63,117 nucleotides of DNA from an uncultured SAR116 cluster alpha proteobacterium. GTDB taxonomy: Bacteria > Pseudomonadota > Alphaproteobacteria > Puniceispirillales > Marisalimonadaceae. Below are positions 19,131 to 28,092 of the stretch, one piece after another. Numbering within the stretch: position 1 is the stretch's first letter; the number at the start of each line of letters is the position of its first letter. Where the stretch lies: the NCBI GenBank assembly GCA_902619615.1, contig CACNFD010000012.1:1-63117 (forward strand), read 5' to 3'. The notes beneath the pieces are model-generated. The model saw only the letters and a program-made list of their open reading frames with translations. It was not told where the DNA came from and did not search any database. A program made the position numbers and the translations under genes.

Positions 19131-19230
19131 TAAAATACCCCTTAAGTAAAAATGGAAACAATATTTTTGATTTCGAGTAACATAAATATGTAATCATGCC
19201 AAGTATATTATGAACTCATAGTAAAAAAAA

Positions 19231-19968
19231 CTAAAACATACCCATACCACCATTGATATGTAAAGTAGTACCAGTTACAAAACTAGCTTCATCACTAGCA
19301 AGATAAATACATCCGTTAGATATATCATCTGTTTGCCCTAATCGATTGACAGGAATGTTTACAATTATTTTATTTTTTTGGTCTTCTGTAAGTTTGTCTG
19401 TCATTGGTGTTGATATAAATCCAGGAGCAATAAGATTACATGTAATACCTCGTGCAGCCACTTCTAATGCAATAGATTTTGTTAGACCTGTTAAAGCTGA
19501 TTTTGAAGCAGAGTAATTAGCTTGACCTGGATTCCCAGTGTAGCCCACAATAGAACTTATAAAAATTATCCTTCCAAACCTTCTTTTTAACATTCCTTTG
19601 ATAACTTGCCTAGTAAGTCTCATACCTGCAGTTAAGTTAACATTTAAAACATTATCCCAATCTTCATCTCTCATTCTTATAAAAAGACCGTCTGATGTTA
19701 TACCGGCATTATTGACTAAAATATCAATGCGACCAAAATAGCTCTCAGCTTCTTCAGCTAAGGTTATAATATCTTCTTTTGAATTTAAATCAGTTACTAT
19801 TGATTTAGTATCATTTCCTAATTCTGTTGAAAGGTCGTCAAGAACATTTTTTTTAGTACCTGAAAGTATTATTTTGGCTCCACTTTTTTTCATTTTTCTT
19901 GCTACAGATTTTCCAATACCTCCAGAAGCACCAGTTAGTAAAATAACTTTATCTGTTAAATCAAACAT
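19231..19968 (-). CDS. fabG: 3-oxoacyl-ACP reductase
   Basis: NADPH-dependent reductase of the fatty-acid elongation cycle, a classical short-chain dehydrogenase of 245 residues. It shows the cofactor motif LLTGASGGIGKSVA, NNAGITSDG, the catalytic serine in IIFISSIVG, and YSASKSALTGLTKSIA with catalytic tyrosine and lysine. PGFISTPMTDKL and the C-terminal FVTGTTLHINGGMGM match FabG. Position between fabD and acpP confirms it over other SDRs. AGAGA precedes the start. Confidence 0.95.
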   Translation of the reverse strand: MFDLTDKVILLTGASGGIGKSVARKMKKSGAKIILSGTKKNVLDDLSTELGNDTKSIVTDLNSKEDIITLAEEAESYFGRIDILVNNAGITSDGLFIRMRDEDWDNVLNVNLTAGMRLTRQVIKGMLKRRFGRIIFISSIVGYTGNPGQANYSASKSALTGLTKSIALEVAARGITCNLIAPGFISTPMTDKLTEDQKNKIIVNIPVNRLGQTDDISNGCIYLASDEASFVTGTTLHINGGMGMF

Positions 19969-19987
19969 TATATCTCTCCATTTAAAA

Positions 19988-20917
19988 TTAAAGAATATTA
20001 TTAAAATCTTCTGGATTTTCTAGACTTTCTGCTGAAATGCTAGGTAACATTCTTTTTGCTATTCCAGTAAGAACTTTACCACTTCCTAATTCAGTTATTT
20101 TTTTAACACCAATATTTTTAGCATAATCCATAGTTTGTCGCCATTTAACAGTACCTGTTACTTGGTTAATTAAATTTTTTCTTAAAATTATTGGATCTGT
20201 TTCAGGTGTTGCGCTGATATTAGAAATTATAGGTATTAAGGGGGTGTTGAATTCAATATCATTCAAGGCCTTTTCCATAACTTTTTTCGCTGGCTCCATC
20301 AATCTACAATGGAAAGGGGCACTTACTGGAAGTAAAATAGCTCTCTTAACACCATTTTTTTTGGATAACCCTATAGCCTTTTTAACTGCTTCTTCATCAC
20401 CACTTATTACCACTTGACCATCTGCATTATCATTACCAATATCACAAATACCATGAACTTGGACTTTTTCAATAATTTCTAATGTTTGAATTACGTTGAT
20501 TCCAATCAATGCCGCCATAGCACCTTTCCCAACAGGTACAGCTTTTTGCATAGCTTCTCCTCTTAATCTAAGTAAAACAGCACAATTTTGCAGAGAAAAA
20601 ACTTCGGAAACAGCCATAGCTGTATATTCACCGAGGGAGTGACCGCAGACAAAATTTGCTAATTGTTTAACATTTTTATTTTTAAGTTTACTTAATACTT
20701 TAAAGGCGGCAACTCCACATGCCATCAGAGCAGGCTGTGCATTTGAAGTTAGAGAAATATCACTTTCTGATCCTTCCCACATAATTTTTGTTAAATTAAA
20801 TTTTAAAGCTTCATTGACCTCCTCAAAAACCTCCTTTGCTTCCGTAAAATTATCAGATAATTTCTTACCCATTCCAATTTTTTGGGACCCTTGCCCAGGG
20901 AAAACGATGAAATTCAT
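19988..20917 (-). CDS. fabD: Malonyl-CoA:ACP transacylase
   Basis: Loads malonate from CoA onto acyl carrier protein. The 309-residue protein begins MNFIVFPGQGSQKIGMGK (oxyanion-hole region), has the active-site serine in FVCGHSLGEYTAMAVS, the arginine in LLRLRGEAMQ, and the catalytic histidine in LPVSAPFHCRLM. First gene of the fabD-fabG-acpP-fabF-mltG-gmk run. It is divergent from rpsF across a 180-base spacer that must contain promoters for both directions. Confidence 0.95.
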   Translation of the reverse strand: MNFIVFPGQGSQKIGMGKKLSDNFTEAKEVFEEVNEALKFNLTKIMWEGSESDISLTSNAQPALMACGVAAFKVLSKLKNKNVKQLANFVCGHSLGEYTAMAVSEVFSLQNCAVLLRLRGEAMQKAVPVGKGAMAALIGINVIQTLEIIEKVQVHGICDIGNDNADGQVVISGDEEAVKKAIGLSKKNGVKRAILLPVSAPFHCRLMEPAKKVMEKALNDIEFNTPLIPIISNISATPETDPIILRKNLINQVTGTVKWRQTMDYAKNIGVKKITELGSGKVLTGIAKRMLPSISAESLENPEDFNNIL

Positions 20918-21030
20918 TTCTCTTCCTCATTAATTTTAAAAAAATATAATTATTTATTGCATATTTTTAATAAACATATATGTTCCACAAATAAAAAAAA
21001 ATACTAGCATAAAATATATTTAATTATATG

Positions 21031-21097
21031 TGCTCCTTGCCAGCAAGTTTTTTGTTGGATAACCTGGGTAACCCCATAAAGCCATAAGGAGATTATA
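21031..21097 (+). promoter_or_regulatory. Candidate structured leader of rpsF (possible S6:S18 autoregulatory RNA)
   Basis: Upstream of rpsF, CCAGCAA (21040-21046) can pair with TTGTTGG (21052-21058) around a five-base loop, followed by a small GGG-TAA-CCC element (21066-21074) and the ribosome binding site AAGGAG (21087-21092). Many bacteria have an S6:S18-binding leader before rpsF-rpsR. The position fits, but I cannot confirm the conserved core by eye. The spacer upstream (20918-21030) is AT-rich. Confidence 0.35.
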
Positions 21098-21481
21098 ATG
21101 GCACTGTATGAAAGTGTAATAATAGGAAGACAAGATCTAACTCCTAGTCAATTTGAAACACTGATGGAAAAATTCATATCAGTTATTCAATCATTTAAGG
21201 GTGAAATAAAAAAAAGAGAATCCTGGGGTCTTAGAAATCTAGCTTATAAAATTAATAAAAATAGAAAAGGTCATTATATTCTTTTAAATATTGATAGTTC
21301 CCCTGAAGCTATTCTCGAATATGAAAGATTAATGAGATTAGACGAAGACATAATTAGATTTCTAACCATAAAAATTAAACATATTGATGAAAAACCTTCC
21401 CCACTAGTTGCTAATAAACCTGATAATTCAAAAAATGATTTAATTACAGATGAAAGTCATTCAGAAACAGAAAAAGAATAA
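21098..21481 (+). CDS. rpsF: 30S ribosomal protein S6 (bS6)
   Basis: Small-subunit protein that binds 16S rRNA with S18. The first ~95 residues carry the family pattern: MALYESVIIGRQDLTPSQFE, RESWGLRNLAYKINKNRKGHY and LLNIDSSPEAILEYERLMRLDEDIIRFL. A polar tail rich in Asp, Ser and Glu closes the 127-residue protein, as in many alphaproteobacteria. AAGGAG sits six bases upstream of the ATG. First gene of rpsF-rpsR-rplI. Confidence 0.96.
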   Translation: MALYESVIIGRQDLTPSQFETLMEKFISVIQSFKGEIKKRESWGLRNLAYKINKNRKGHYILLNIDSSPEAILEYERLMRLDEDIIRFLTIKIKHIDEKPSPLVANKPDNSKNDLITDESHSETEKE

Positions 21482-21496
21482 TATAGGAATATTAAT

Positions 21497-21751
21497 ATGA
21501 CTAAACTAAATATCAAAAGAGAAGCACTGAGAAAACCAAACCAAAAAAGAAGAAAATCTTGTCCTTTCGCAGCACCTAATACACCAGAAATTGATTACAA
21601 AGATCTGAAAACTCTTACAAAATATGTGTCTGAAAGAGGTAAAATCATACCATCCAGAATTTCTGCTGTTTCATCTAAAAGACAAAGAGAACTTTCGAAA
21701 GCAATCAAAAGAGCTAGATTTTTAGCTTTAATGCCTTATGTTGTGGGTTAA
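21497..21751 (+). CDS. rpsR: 30S ribosomal protein S18 (bS18)
   Basis: An 84-residue basic protein that pairs with S6 on the platform of the small subunit. Signature stretches are RRKSCPF near the N-terminus, [24 protein letters not shown], and the C-terminal [22 protein letters not shown]. Length is normal. It lies 15 bases after rpsF and 14 before rplI, in one operon. Confidence 0.97.
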   Translation: MTKLNIKREALRKPNQKRRKSCPFAAPNTPEIDYKDLKTLTKYVSERGKIIPSRISAVSSKRQRELSKAIKRARFLALMPYVVG

Positions 21752-21765
21752 ACAGGGGGATTTAA

Positions 21766-22452
21766 ATGAATGTAATTTTATTGGAACGTGTAGATAAATT
21801 AGGCCAAATTGGTGATTTAGTTACTGTAAAATCTGGATATGCAAGAAATTTTTTATTGCCAAAGGGCAAAGCTGTATTTGCATCTAAAGAAAATATAAAA
21901 ATTTTTGAAGATAAAAAAGCTCAACTTGAAGGTGATAATATAAAAAGGAAAAAAGAAGCTGAAAGTTTAGCAAAAACTATAAGTTTTAAAGAAATTATAG
22001 TTATCAGAGCTGCCAGTGAGTCAGGACAGTTGTATGGCTCTGTTTCTGCAAAAGATATTGCGCAAGAAATTACCAGCTCTGGATTATCAGTCAATAAATC
22101 TCAGGTTATTTTAAATAAAACTCTTAAATCTTTATCATATGAAGATGTATCAATTAAACTTCATCCCGAAGTGAACTTTACATTTAAATTAAATATAGCA
22201 AGATCAAAAGAAGAAGCAAAAGAACAATCAAAAACTGGTAAAGCAATCATTACAACAGAAATCACTGGTGGAGATATAAGATCCGAAAGAGCTCAAAAAG
22301 ATGCAAAACGTTTTGATAAGAAAAATAATGCCAACAAAATTAATAAAACTGATAAAACAGAACCAAACGAAAGTGATAAAGATAGTTCAAAAAATCTAGA
22401 AAAAGAAGAAATAAAAGGAAAAGTTACAAAAACAAAGGATAAGGAAGATTAA
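21766..22452 (+). CDS. rplI: 50S ribosomal protein L9 (bL9) with long charged tail
   Basis: Large-subunit protein with two rRNA-binding domains joined by a helix. The N-terminal domain reads MNVILLERVDKLGQIGDLVT and VKSGYARNFLLPKGKA. The C-terminal domain follows the long helix, with IRAASESGQLYGSVSAKDIA. Typical bL9 is about 150 residues; this one is 228. The extra C-terminal ~80 residues are lysine/asparagine/aspartate-rich and low in complexity, probably disordered. Extended tails occur in other alphaproteobacterial L9 proteins. AGGGGG lies upstream of the ATG. Confidence 0.95.
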   Translation: MNVILLERVDKLGQIGDLVTVKSGYARNFLLPKGKAVFASKENIKIFEDKKAQLEGDNIKRKKEAESLAKTISFKEIIVIRAASESGQLYGSVSAKDIAQEITSSGLSVNKSQVILNKTLKSLSYEDVSIKLHPEVNFTFKLNIARSKEEAKEQSKTGKAIITTEITGGDIRSERAQKDAKRFDKKNNANKINKTDKTEPNESDKDSSKNLEKEEIKGKVTKTKDKED

Positions 22453-22455
22453 TAA

Positions 22456-22480
22456 ATTTATAAACTTGTTTTTTATAAAT
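22456..22480. repeat. Inverted repeat between rplI and dnaB
   Basis: ATTTATAAA (22456-22464) and TTTATAAAT (22472-22480) form a perfect nine-base dyad around a seven-base loop just after the rplI stop. It could fold as an AU-rich hairpin protecting or partly ending the ribosomal message. No U-run follows on the plus strand, so I do not call it an intrinsic terminator. Confidence 0.4.
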
Positions 22481-22495
22481 AGATTATTAAAAATG

Positions 22496-22519
22496 AATCT
22501 CCGTATTCTACAGGAGATT
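22496..22519 (+). promoter_or_regulatory. Hairpin covering the dnaB ribosome binding site
   Basis: AATCTCC (22496-22502) is a perfect complement of GGAGATT (22513-22519), with a ten-base loop between. The second arm contains the dnaB Shine-Dalgarno GGAG, eight bases before the ATG at 22525. Folding would hide the ribosome binding site. Sequence is clear; function is inferred. Confidence 0.45.
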
Positions 22520-22524
22520 ACATT

Positions 22525-24018
22525 ATGGCTGAAAATTTAGTTGATGGGTACATTAATTCTGAGGATTTAATTGTAAATAAAAACGTAATGCCTCAAAACT
22601 TAGAAGCAGAACAAAGTCTTTTAGGCTCCATTCTTTTTGATAATAAAACTTTAGAAGATCTTCCGACAAACTTTAATTCAAACTATTTTTTTGACCCATT
22701 ACACTCAAATATTTTTAATGGTTGTATATCTCTAATAGAGAATGGTCGCTTAGCAGATCCTTTAACTTTAAAAAACTATCTCAACGACAATAAGCATAAT
22801 ATAGACATAGATATTGAAAAATATCTTGTAGACTTAAGAGATGGCGTTTTATCATTAAGTAAAGCTAAATTTTATGCTGATGAGATACGTAGTTGTTATA
22901 TAAGAAGATCTTTAATAATTATAGCTGATGACTTAATTCATAGGTCAAAAAATCCAACTTTAGAAACCTCCCCTGATCAAGAAATATCTATTACTGAAGA
23001 AAAATTATATAACCTAGCTGAAAAAGATCAAATTAATTCAGGACCAACAGACTTTCAAACAGTACTTACTAAAACAACTAAGCAAATCAATGATTCTTAT
23101 AATAGAAAAGGGAAATTGTCTGGTGTTGATACAGGTTTCTCAGGAATTAACCGCCAGTTGAGTGGTTTGAATAAGTCAGATTTAATTGTATTGGCTGGAA
23201 GACCTGCGATGGGAAAGACAGCTTTAGCAACAAATATTGGTTTCAATGCTGCTAAAAGCAGTAAATTAGACAAAAATGAAGCTATATTAATATTTTCACT
23301 AGAAATGTCCGCTGAACAACTTGCTCAAAGAATACTCGCAGAACAATCATCTATTGACTCTCACAGATTAAGAAGTGGTGACATTGAAGATAAAGAGTTT
23401 TCAAAACTAGTTGAAACACAAAATAATATACACAGTTTGCCTTTTTTTATTGATGACACACCAGCAATATCAGTTGGGCAAATTGCCTCAAGAGCAAGAA
23501 GGTTAAAAAGAACAAATGGATTAGGGTTAATTATCATTGATTACATACAATTAATTCAGGCATCAAAGGCAAGTGAATATCAAGGAAGAGTTCAAGAGGT
23601 ATCAAATATTACTAGAGGACTTAAATCATTAGCAAAAGAATTGAATGTACCTATTTTAGCTTTATCTCAGTTAAGTAGAGCAGTAGAACAAAGAGAAGAC
23701 AAAAAACCTATTCTAGCTGATTTAAGAGAATCTGGATCTATTGAGCAAGATGCGGATGTAGTGATGTTTGTATACAGAGAAGAATATTATCTTGATAAGA
23801 ATGAACCTAATCAAAGGGATAATGAAAATCAAGAAAGTTTTAACGAACGATTTGCGAGATGGCAGGACAAAAGAAGTGCTGCAGAAGGGAAGGCAGAAAT
23901 AATAGTTTCTAAACAACGCCATGGTCCAACAGGAGTGATCCAAGTACAGTTTGAGGCAAAACTCACAAGATTTATGGATTTAGCTCAAAATGAGAGATTA
24001 CCAGATCAAATCTATTAG
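22525..24018 (+). CDS. dnaB: Replicative DNA helicase DnaB
   Basis: Hexameric 5'-to-3' helicase that unwinds DNA at the replication fork. In the 497-residue protein an N-terminal primase-interaction domain (NLEAEQSLLGSILFDN) precedes a RecA-like core. The core shows GFSGINRQLSGLNKSDLIVL, the Walker A motif AGRPAMGKTALA, FSLEMSAEQLAQR, the Walker B motif LGLIIIDYIQLIQ, and LALSQLSRAVEQREDKKPILADLRESGSIEQDAD. KQRHGPTG near the C-terminus is also typical. No intein is present. The rpsF-rpsR-rplI-dnaB order is widely conserved. Its ribosome binding site lies in a possible hairpin. Confidence 0.96.
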   Translation: MAENLVDGYINSEDLIVNKNVMPQNLEAEQSLLGSILFDNKTLEDLPTNFNSNYFFDPLHSNIFNGCISLIENGRLADPLTLKNYLNDNKHNIDIDIEKYLVDLRDGVLSLSKAKFYADEIRSCYIRRSLIIIADDLIHRSKNPTLETSPDQEISITEEKLYNLAEKDQINSGPTDFQTVLTKTTKQINDSYNRKGKLSGVDTGFSGINRQLSGLNKSDLIVLAGRPAMGKTALATNIGFNAAKSSKLDKNEAILIFSLEMSAEQLAQRILAEQSSIDSHRLRSGDIEDKEFSKLVETQNNIHSLPFFIDDTPAISVGQIASRARRLKRTNGLGLIIIDYIQLIQASKASEYQGRVQEVSNITRGLKSLAKELNVPILALSQLSRAVEQREDKKPILADLRESGSIEQDADVVMFVYREEYYLDKNEPNQRDNENQESFNERFARWQDKRSAAEGKAEIIVSKQRHGPTGVIQVQFEAKLTRFMDLAQNERLPDQIY

Positions 24019-24050
24019 CAAAATTAAATGAATTTGTATAATGTCTTTTT

Positions 24051-25133
24051 ATGAAACCTACTCTAAAAATTTCCCTTGATGATATCAGAACTAATTGGAA
24101 ATCACTAAATAAGGCCTCTAAAGGAAAAGCTGCAGCAGTGGTTAAAGCTGATGCATACGGTATGGGAATGTTAAGAATAGTTGAGGCATTACTAGAAGCT
24201 GGGTGCTGTTATTTTTATGTAGCAAATATTAATGAGGCATTGAAACTGAGAGAAAAATTTAATTCAAAACAAATCTCAGTTGCTGTTTTTGAAGGTTATT
24301 TTGAGGGTAATCAAAAAATTTATGCTGAAAATAACTTAATTCCAATATTGAATAGTCTTGAACAAGTGAAAAGGTTTAAAAACTACACTACACTACAACA
24401 AAAAACCAAAGCAATACTTAATATTGATACTGGTATGAATAGATTAGGTTTGAATCAAACAGAAAGTGAATTTTTAATAAAGAATAAAGTAATATTAGAC
24501 AATATTGAATTAGAATACATAATGTCCCATCTCGCTAATGCTCAAGAAAATGAAAATAAAAAAAATTTAATACAATTAAATAAAGTCAAAGAATTTGGTA
24601 AAAATTTTCCAACAATTAAATTAAGTCTTGCAAATAGCTGCGGAATAAGACTTGGATCTGAGTTCTGCCTTGATCAAACAAGGCCTGGTATTGGGTTATA
24701 TGGTATAGATAATTTTGGTAAATGTATTAATTTAGGAACAGAAAAATTAACATTACCCGTAAAACTTTTTGCTCCCATCATTCAAATTAAAGATGTAAAA
24801 GCTGGAGAACCAGTGTCATATGGTGGGATTGATATTTTGAAAAGAAATTCAATATTAGCTACAATTGGAATTGGATATGCTGATGGATGGTTAAGATTAT
24901 TAAAAAGAAATAGTTCTTTTTTTATTGGTCATGAAAAGTGCAAAATTGTTGGAAATGTTACTATGGATAGTTTTGTATTAGACATAACAAATGTCAAGAA
25001 TAAGAAACTAAAAGAAGGTGATTATATTTGTTTATTAGAAAATTCTAACTTTGAATATATACTGAAAAATATAGGTCTTATTAGTTATGAGCTTTTGACA
25101 CTTATGGGTGAGCGCATTTGTAGAGAATATTAA
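24051..25133 (+). CDS. alr: Alanine racemase
   Basis: Pyridoxal-phosphate enzyme making D-alanine for peptidoglycan. The 360-residue sequence has the PLP lysine in AAAVVKADAYGMGM, the LNIDTGMNRLGL barrel strand and HLANAQEN. The catalytic tyrosine region follows GEPVSYGG (ATIGIGYADGWLR), then GNVTMDSFVLDIT and LMGERICREY at the end. It follows dnaB by 32 bases, a common alphaproteobacterial order. A TATAAT hexamer just upstream could give it its own promoter. Confidence 0.93.
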   Translation: MKPTLKISLDDIRTNWKSLNKASKGKAAAVVKADAYGMGMLRIVEALLEAGCCYFYVANINEALKLREKFNSKQISVAVFEGYFEGNQKIYAENNLIPILNSLEQVKRFKNYTTLQQKTKAILNIDTGMNRLGLNQTESEFLIKNKVILDNIELEYIMSHLANAQENENKKNLIQLNKVKEFGKNFPTIKLSLANSCGIRLGSEFCLDQTRPGIGLYGIDNFGKCINLGTEKLTLPVKLFAPIIQIKDVKAGEPVSYGGIDILKRNSILATIGIGYADGWLRLLKRNSSFFIGHEKCKIVGNVTMDSFVLDITNVKNKKLKEGDYICLLENSNFEYILKNIGLISYELLTLMGERICREY

Positions 25134-25165
25134 TTATAGTTAATATAATTTTAAGGTATTGTAAT

Positions 25166-25951
25166 TTGCTAAATTCTTTTTTAAATTTTCTAGGAACATT
25201 AGGAACCCGCTTCATCGAATTTATTGCAAAAATTGGACATTTTTTCATTTTCTTTTCGGGTGCTATCTATTGGATATTAAAACCACCTTGGTATATTAAA
25301 AAAATTTTTCAACAAATAATTGACATAGGATATTTTTCATTACCAGTTGTAGGCCTTACCACTTTTTTTTCAGGTATGGTTTTAGCTTTGCAAACTTATA
25401 ACGGTTTTACTGAGTTCAATTCCGAGACCACAGTTGCTAGAGTTGTTTTAACTTCAATTACTAGGGAATTAGGTCCAGTATTGACCGGTTTAATGGTAGC
25501 AGGTCGTATAGGAGCAAAAATGGCTGCAGAAATAGCTACTATGAGAGTTACTGAACAAATAGACGCGTTGGGAACATTAGGAACTAGACCTATGCAATAT
25601 TTAATAGCTCCTAAAATTATCGCATCCTTAGTTTGTGTTCCTCTTTTAGTTCTTGTTGGAAATACAATTGGGATTTTAGGAGGCTATACAATAGCCATTT
25701 ATAAACTAAGTTTTAATCCTAGTTTATATCTTTATGCTACAATAGAATATTTACAATTAATTGATATTATTCAAGGGGTTGTAAAAGCAGCCATATTTGG
25801 TTTGATAATCTCAATGGTGAGTTGCTATTTTGGATATAATGCTACTAAAGGAGCTGAAGGTGTTGGTTTTGCAACAACCTCTTCAGTAGTTGTTTCATCG
25901 GTAATGATTTTGACAAGCACTTATATAATAACAGCATTATTTTTTGGTTAA
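25166..25951 (+). CDS. mlaE: MlaE-family phospholipid ABC transporter permease
   Basis: Integral membrane permease of the Mla system that moves phospholipids between the outer and inner membranes. The 261-residue product shows the family stretch LPVVGLTTFFSGMVLALQTY, then TSITRELGPVLTGLMVAGRIGAKMAAEIATMRVTEQIDAL (in pieces: LGPVLTGLMVAGR and GAKMAAEIATM), and the C-terminal GYNATKGAEGVG. The start is TTG, with AAGG nine bases upstream, and no other start fits. mlaF follows immediately; the substrate-binding MlaD is not next to it. Confidence 0.92.
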   Translation: MLNSFLNFLGTLGTRFIEFIAKIGHFFIFFSGAIYWILKPPWYIKKIFQQIIDIGYFSLPVVGLTTFFSGMVLALQTYNGFTEFNSETTVARVVLTSITRELGPVLTGLMVAGRIGAKMAAEIATMRVTEQIDALGTLGTRPMQYLIAPKIIASLVCVPLLVLVGNTIGILGGYTIAIYKLSFNPSLYLYATIEYLQLIDIIQGVVKAAIFGLIISMVSCYFGYNATKGAEGVGFATTSSVVVSSVMILTSTYIITALFFG

Positions 25952-25954
25952 GTG

Positions 25955-26728
25955 ATGAAAAAAGAGTTGGATAAAAACATTGTAATTAAAGTAACTGATC
26001 TCTCAAAAAGTTTTAATAATAATGTTATACTAAAAAATATAAATTTTGAATTACTTGAAGGAGAATCTTTAGCAATTATTGGAGCATCTGGTTCTGGCAA
26101 ATCTGTACTATTAAAAAATATAATCGGCTTGTTAAAGCCTGACAAAGGTTCAATTAAAATTAATAATATAGAAATGGTAAACTTATCTAGAAATTTAAAA
26201 GAAAAAATTTTGCTAGATCTTGGGATTACTTTTCAACATGGTGCATTATTTGATTCTCTTAGAAATTGGGAAAATATAATTTTCAAAACAGTAAATAAAG
26301 AAAAAATAAATAATAAACAAGGAAAAAAATTAGCATTTTCAATTATAAAGCAGTTAGGACTTCACCCTAGCATTTTAGAACTTTACCCTTCTGAAATTTC
26401 AGGAGGAATGCAAAAAAGAGTTGCAATCGCAAGAGCTATATGTGGAAATCCAAAGATTTTGTTATTTGATGAACCAACTTCTGGATTAGACCCAGTGACA
26501 GGGAGTTTGATAGACAAGTTAATTAAAACAGCCGTAAAAACGGTTGGTGGAAGCGCTATTACAATTACTCATGATATGGCTTCTGTATGTAGAATAGCAG
26601 ATAAAGTCATATTAATTGATAATCAAACTATTTCATGGTCAGGCACTCCAAAAGAGATGTTTCAGACAGCAAACACAAAAATTCAAGAATTTATCAAACC
26701 AATTAATTCTGAAATATTGTTTAAATGA
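25955..26728 (+). CDS. mlaF: MlaF-family phospholipid ABC transporter ATP-binding protein
   Basis: ATPase subunit partnering MlaE. It has the Walker A motif IIGASGSGKSVLLKNI, Q-loop GITFQHGALFDSLRNWENI (the FQxGALFDSLxVxENV pattern of MlaF), ABC signature EISGGMQKRVAIARAI, Walker B ILLFDEPTSGLDP and the switch histidine in ITITHDMAS. Length 257. ATG at 25955 is chosen over an adjacent GTG. Its stop overlaps the radA start as ATGA. mlaD and mlaC/B are not in this window. Confidence 0.92.
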   Translation: MKKELDKNIVIKVTDLSKSFNNNVILKNINFELLEGESLAIIGASGSGKSVLLKNIIGLLKPDKGSIKINNIEMVNLSRNLKEKILLDLGITFQHGALFDSLRNWENIIFKTVNKEKINNKQGKKLAFSIIKQLGLHPSILELYPSEISGGMQKRVAIARAICGNPKILLFDEPTSGLDPVTGSLIDKLIKTAVKTVGGSAITITHDMASVCRIADKVILIDNQTISWSGTPKEMFQTANTKIQEFIKPINSEILFK

Positions 26729-28092
26729 TAAAACCTAAAAAACAATTTATTTGTCAATCTTGTGGAAGTGTTTATTCAAGATGGATTGGTAAATGTGAAC
26801 AATGTAATCAGTGGAATACATTGTTAGAAAATAATAATCCTAAACCCTCAGGTATTTTATCTAGATCAAGTGGGAGAAAAATTAACTTTGAAAAACTGAG
26901 TGATGTAAATTATAAATATTCACGAATAAAGACTAATCTGAATGAGTTGGATAGAGTTATTGGGGGTGGTTTTGTCCCAGGTTCAGTTACTCTGATTGGT
27001 GGAGATCCCGGTATAGGAAAGTCCACTCTATTATTACAACTTGTTGGAAATTTATCTAAACTAGAAGAAAAATGCATTTATGTTTCAGGAGAAGAAAGTT
27101 TATCTCAAATAAAAATGCGTGCTGACCGCTTAGGTGTAAAAAATGATGATATAGAATTTGCTTCAGTTACAAACGCATCTGATATTGCTACAACGATAAA
27201 TTCAGAAAAACAGAGATGTATTTTAGTAATCGATTCTATACAAACTATGTATTTACCACAATTAGACAGCTCACCTGGCACGTTATCACAAGTTAGAGGA
27301 AGTGCTAGTGAATTAATATTAGCGGCAAAAAGAACAAACACTATTCTAATTTTGATAGGTCATTTAACAAAAGATGGTGCAATAGCAGGACCAAAAGTAT
27401 TAGAACATATGGTCGATACAGTTTTATACTTTGAAGGTGATAATAATTTTCAATATAGGATTTTAAGAAGTTTTAAAAATAGATTTGGTTCAAATAATGA
27501 AATTGGAGTTTTTGAGATGCTCAACAGTGGTTTAAAAGAAATTGTAAACCCTTCTGCAATATTTTTGTCTGATAGGCAGAAAAATATATCAGGAACTGCA
27601 ATTTTTGCAGGATTGGAAGGAACCAGACCAATATTAGTTGAAATTCAAGCATTAGTTACCCACTCCTCATTAGCAACTCCTAGAAGGGTGCTTGTAGGTT
27701 GGGACATTTCTAGACTTTCGATGTTGTGTGCAGTTTTAGAAGCAAGGTGTAAAATTCATCTCTCTAATATGGACATATTTTTAAATGTTGCAGGAGGTAT
27801 AAGATTATTAGAGCCTGCAGCAGATTTAGCGGTAGCTGCAGCTATAATTTCATCTGTTAGAAATATTCCATTATCTTTTACAAGTGTTTTCTTTGGAGAA
27901 ATTGGCCTTTCAGGAGAAATAAGAAAGGTCACTCAACCTGAATTGAGAATAAAAGAGGCTTCAAAATTAGGTTTTGATAAAATTATTCTCCCAACAAAAC
28001 AAAAAGTTAAAATTAATGAAGATATGAGTTATAACAATTTATCTTTGTTGAGTGAACTGGTGGATTTAATTAGTAAAAATAATAGAGAGTGA
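26725..28092 (+). CDS. radA: DNA repair protein RadA
   Basis: RecA-like ATPase that drives branch migration in recombination. In the 455-residue protein an N-terminal C4 zinc finger uses C10, C13, C24 and C27. The RecA-like core has the Walker A motif GGDPGIGKSTLL (ending at T101), YVSGEESLSQIKMRADRLG, and the RadA-specific KNRFGSNNEIGVFEM. A C-terminal Lon-protease-like domain without protease function includes GGIRLLEPAADLAVAAAI and FFGEIGLSGEIR. Start overlaps mlaF, stop overlaps cvpA, so it is in an operon. Confidence 0.96.
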   Translation: MIKPKKQFICQSCGSVYSRWIGKCEQCNQWNTLLENNNPKPSGILSRSSGRKINFEKLSDVNYKYSRIKTNLNELDRVIGGGFVPGSVTLIGGDPGIGKSTLLLQLVGNLSKLEEKCIYVSGEESLSQIKMRADRLGVKNDDIEFASVTNASDIATTINSEKQRCILVIDSIQTMYLPQLDSSPGTLSQVRGSASELILAAKRTNTILILIGHLTKDGAIAGPKVLEHMVDTVLYFEGDNNFQYRILRSFKNRFGSNNEIGVFEMLNSGLKEIVNPSAIFLSDRQKNISGTAIFAGLEGTRPILVEIQALVTHSSLATPRRVLVGWDISRLSMLCAVLEARCKIHLSNMDIFLNVAGGIRLLEPAADLAVAAAIISSVRNIPLSFTSVFFGEIGLSGEIRKVTQPELRIKEASKLGFDKIILPTKQKVKINEDMSYNNLSLLSELVDLISKNNRE

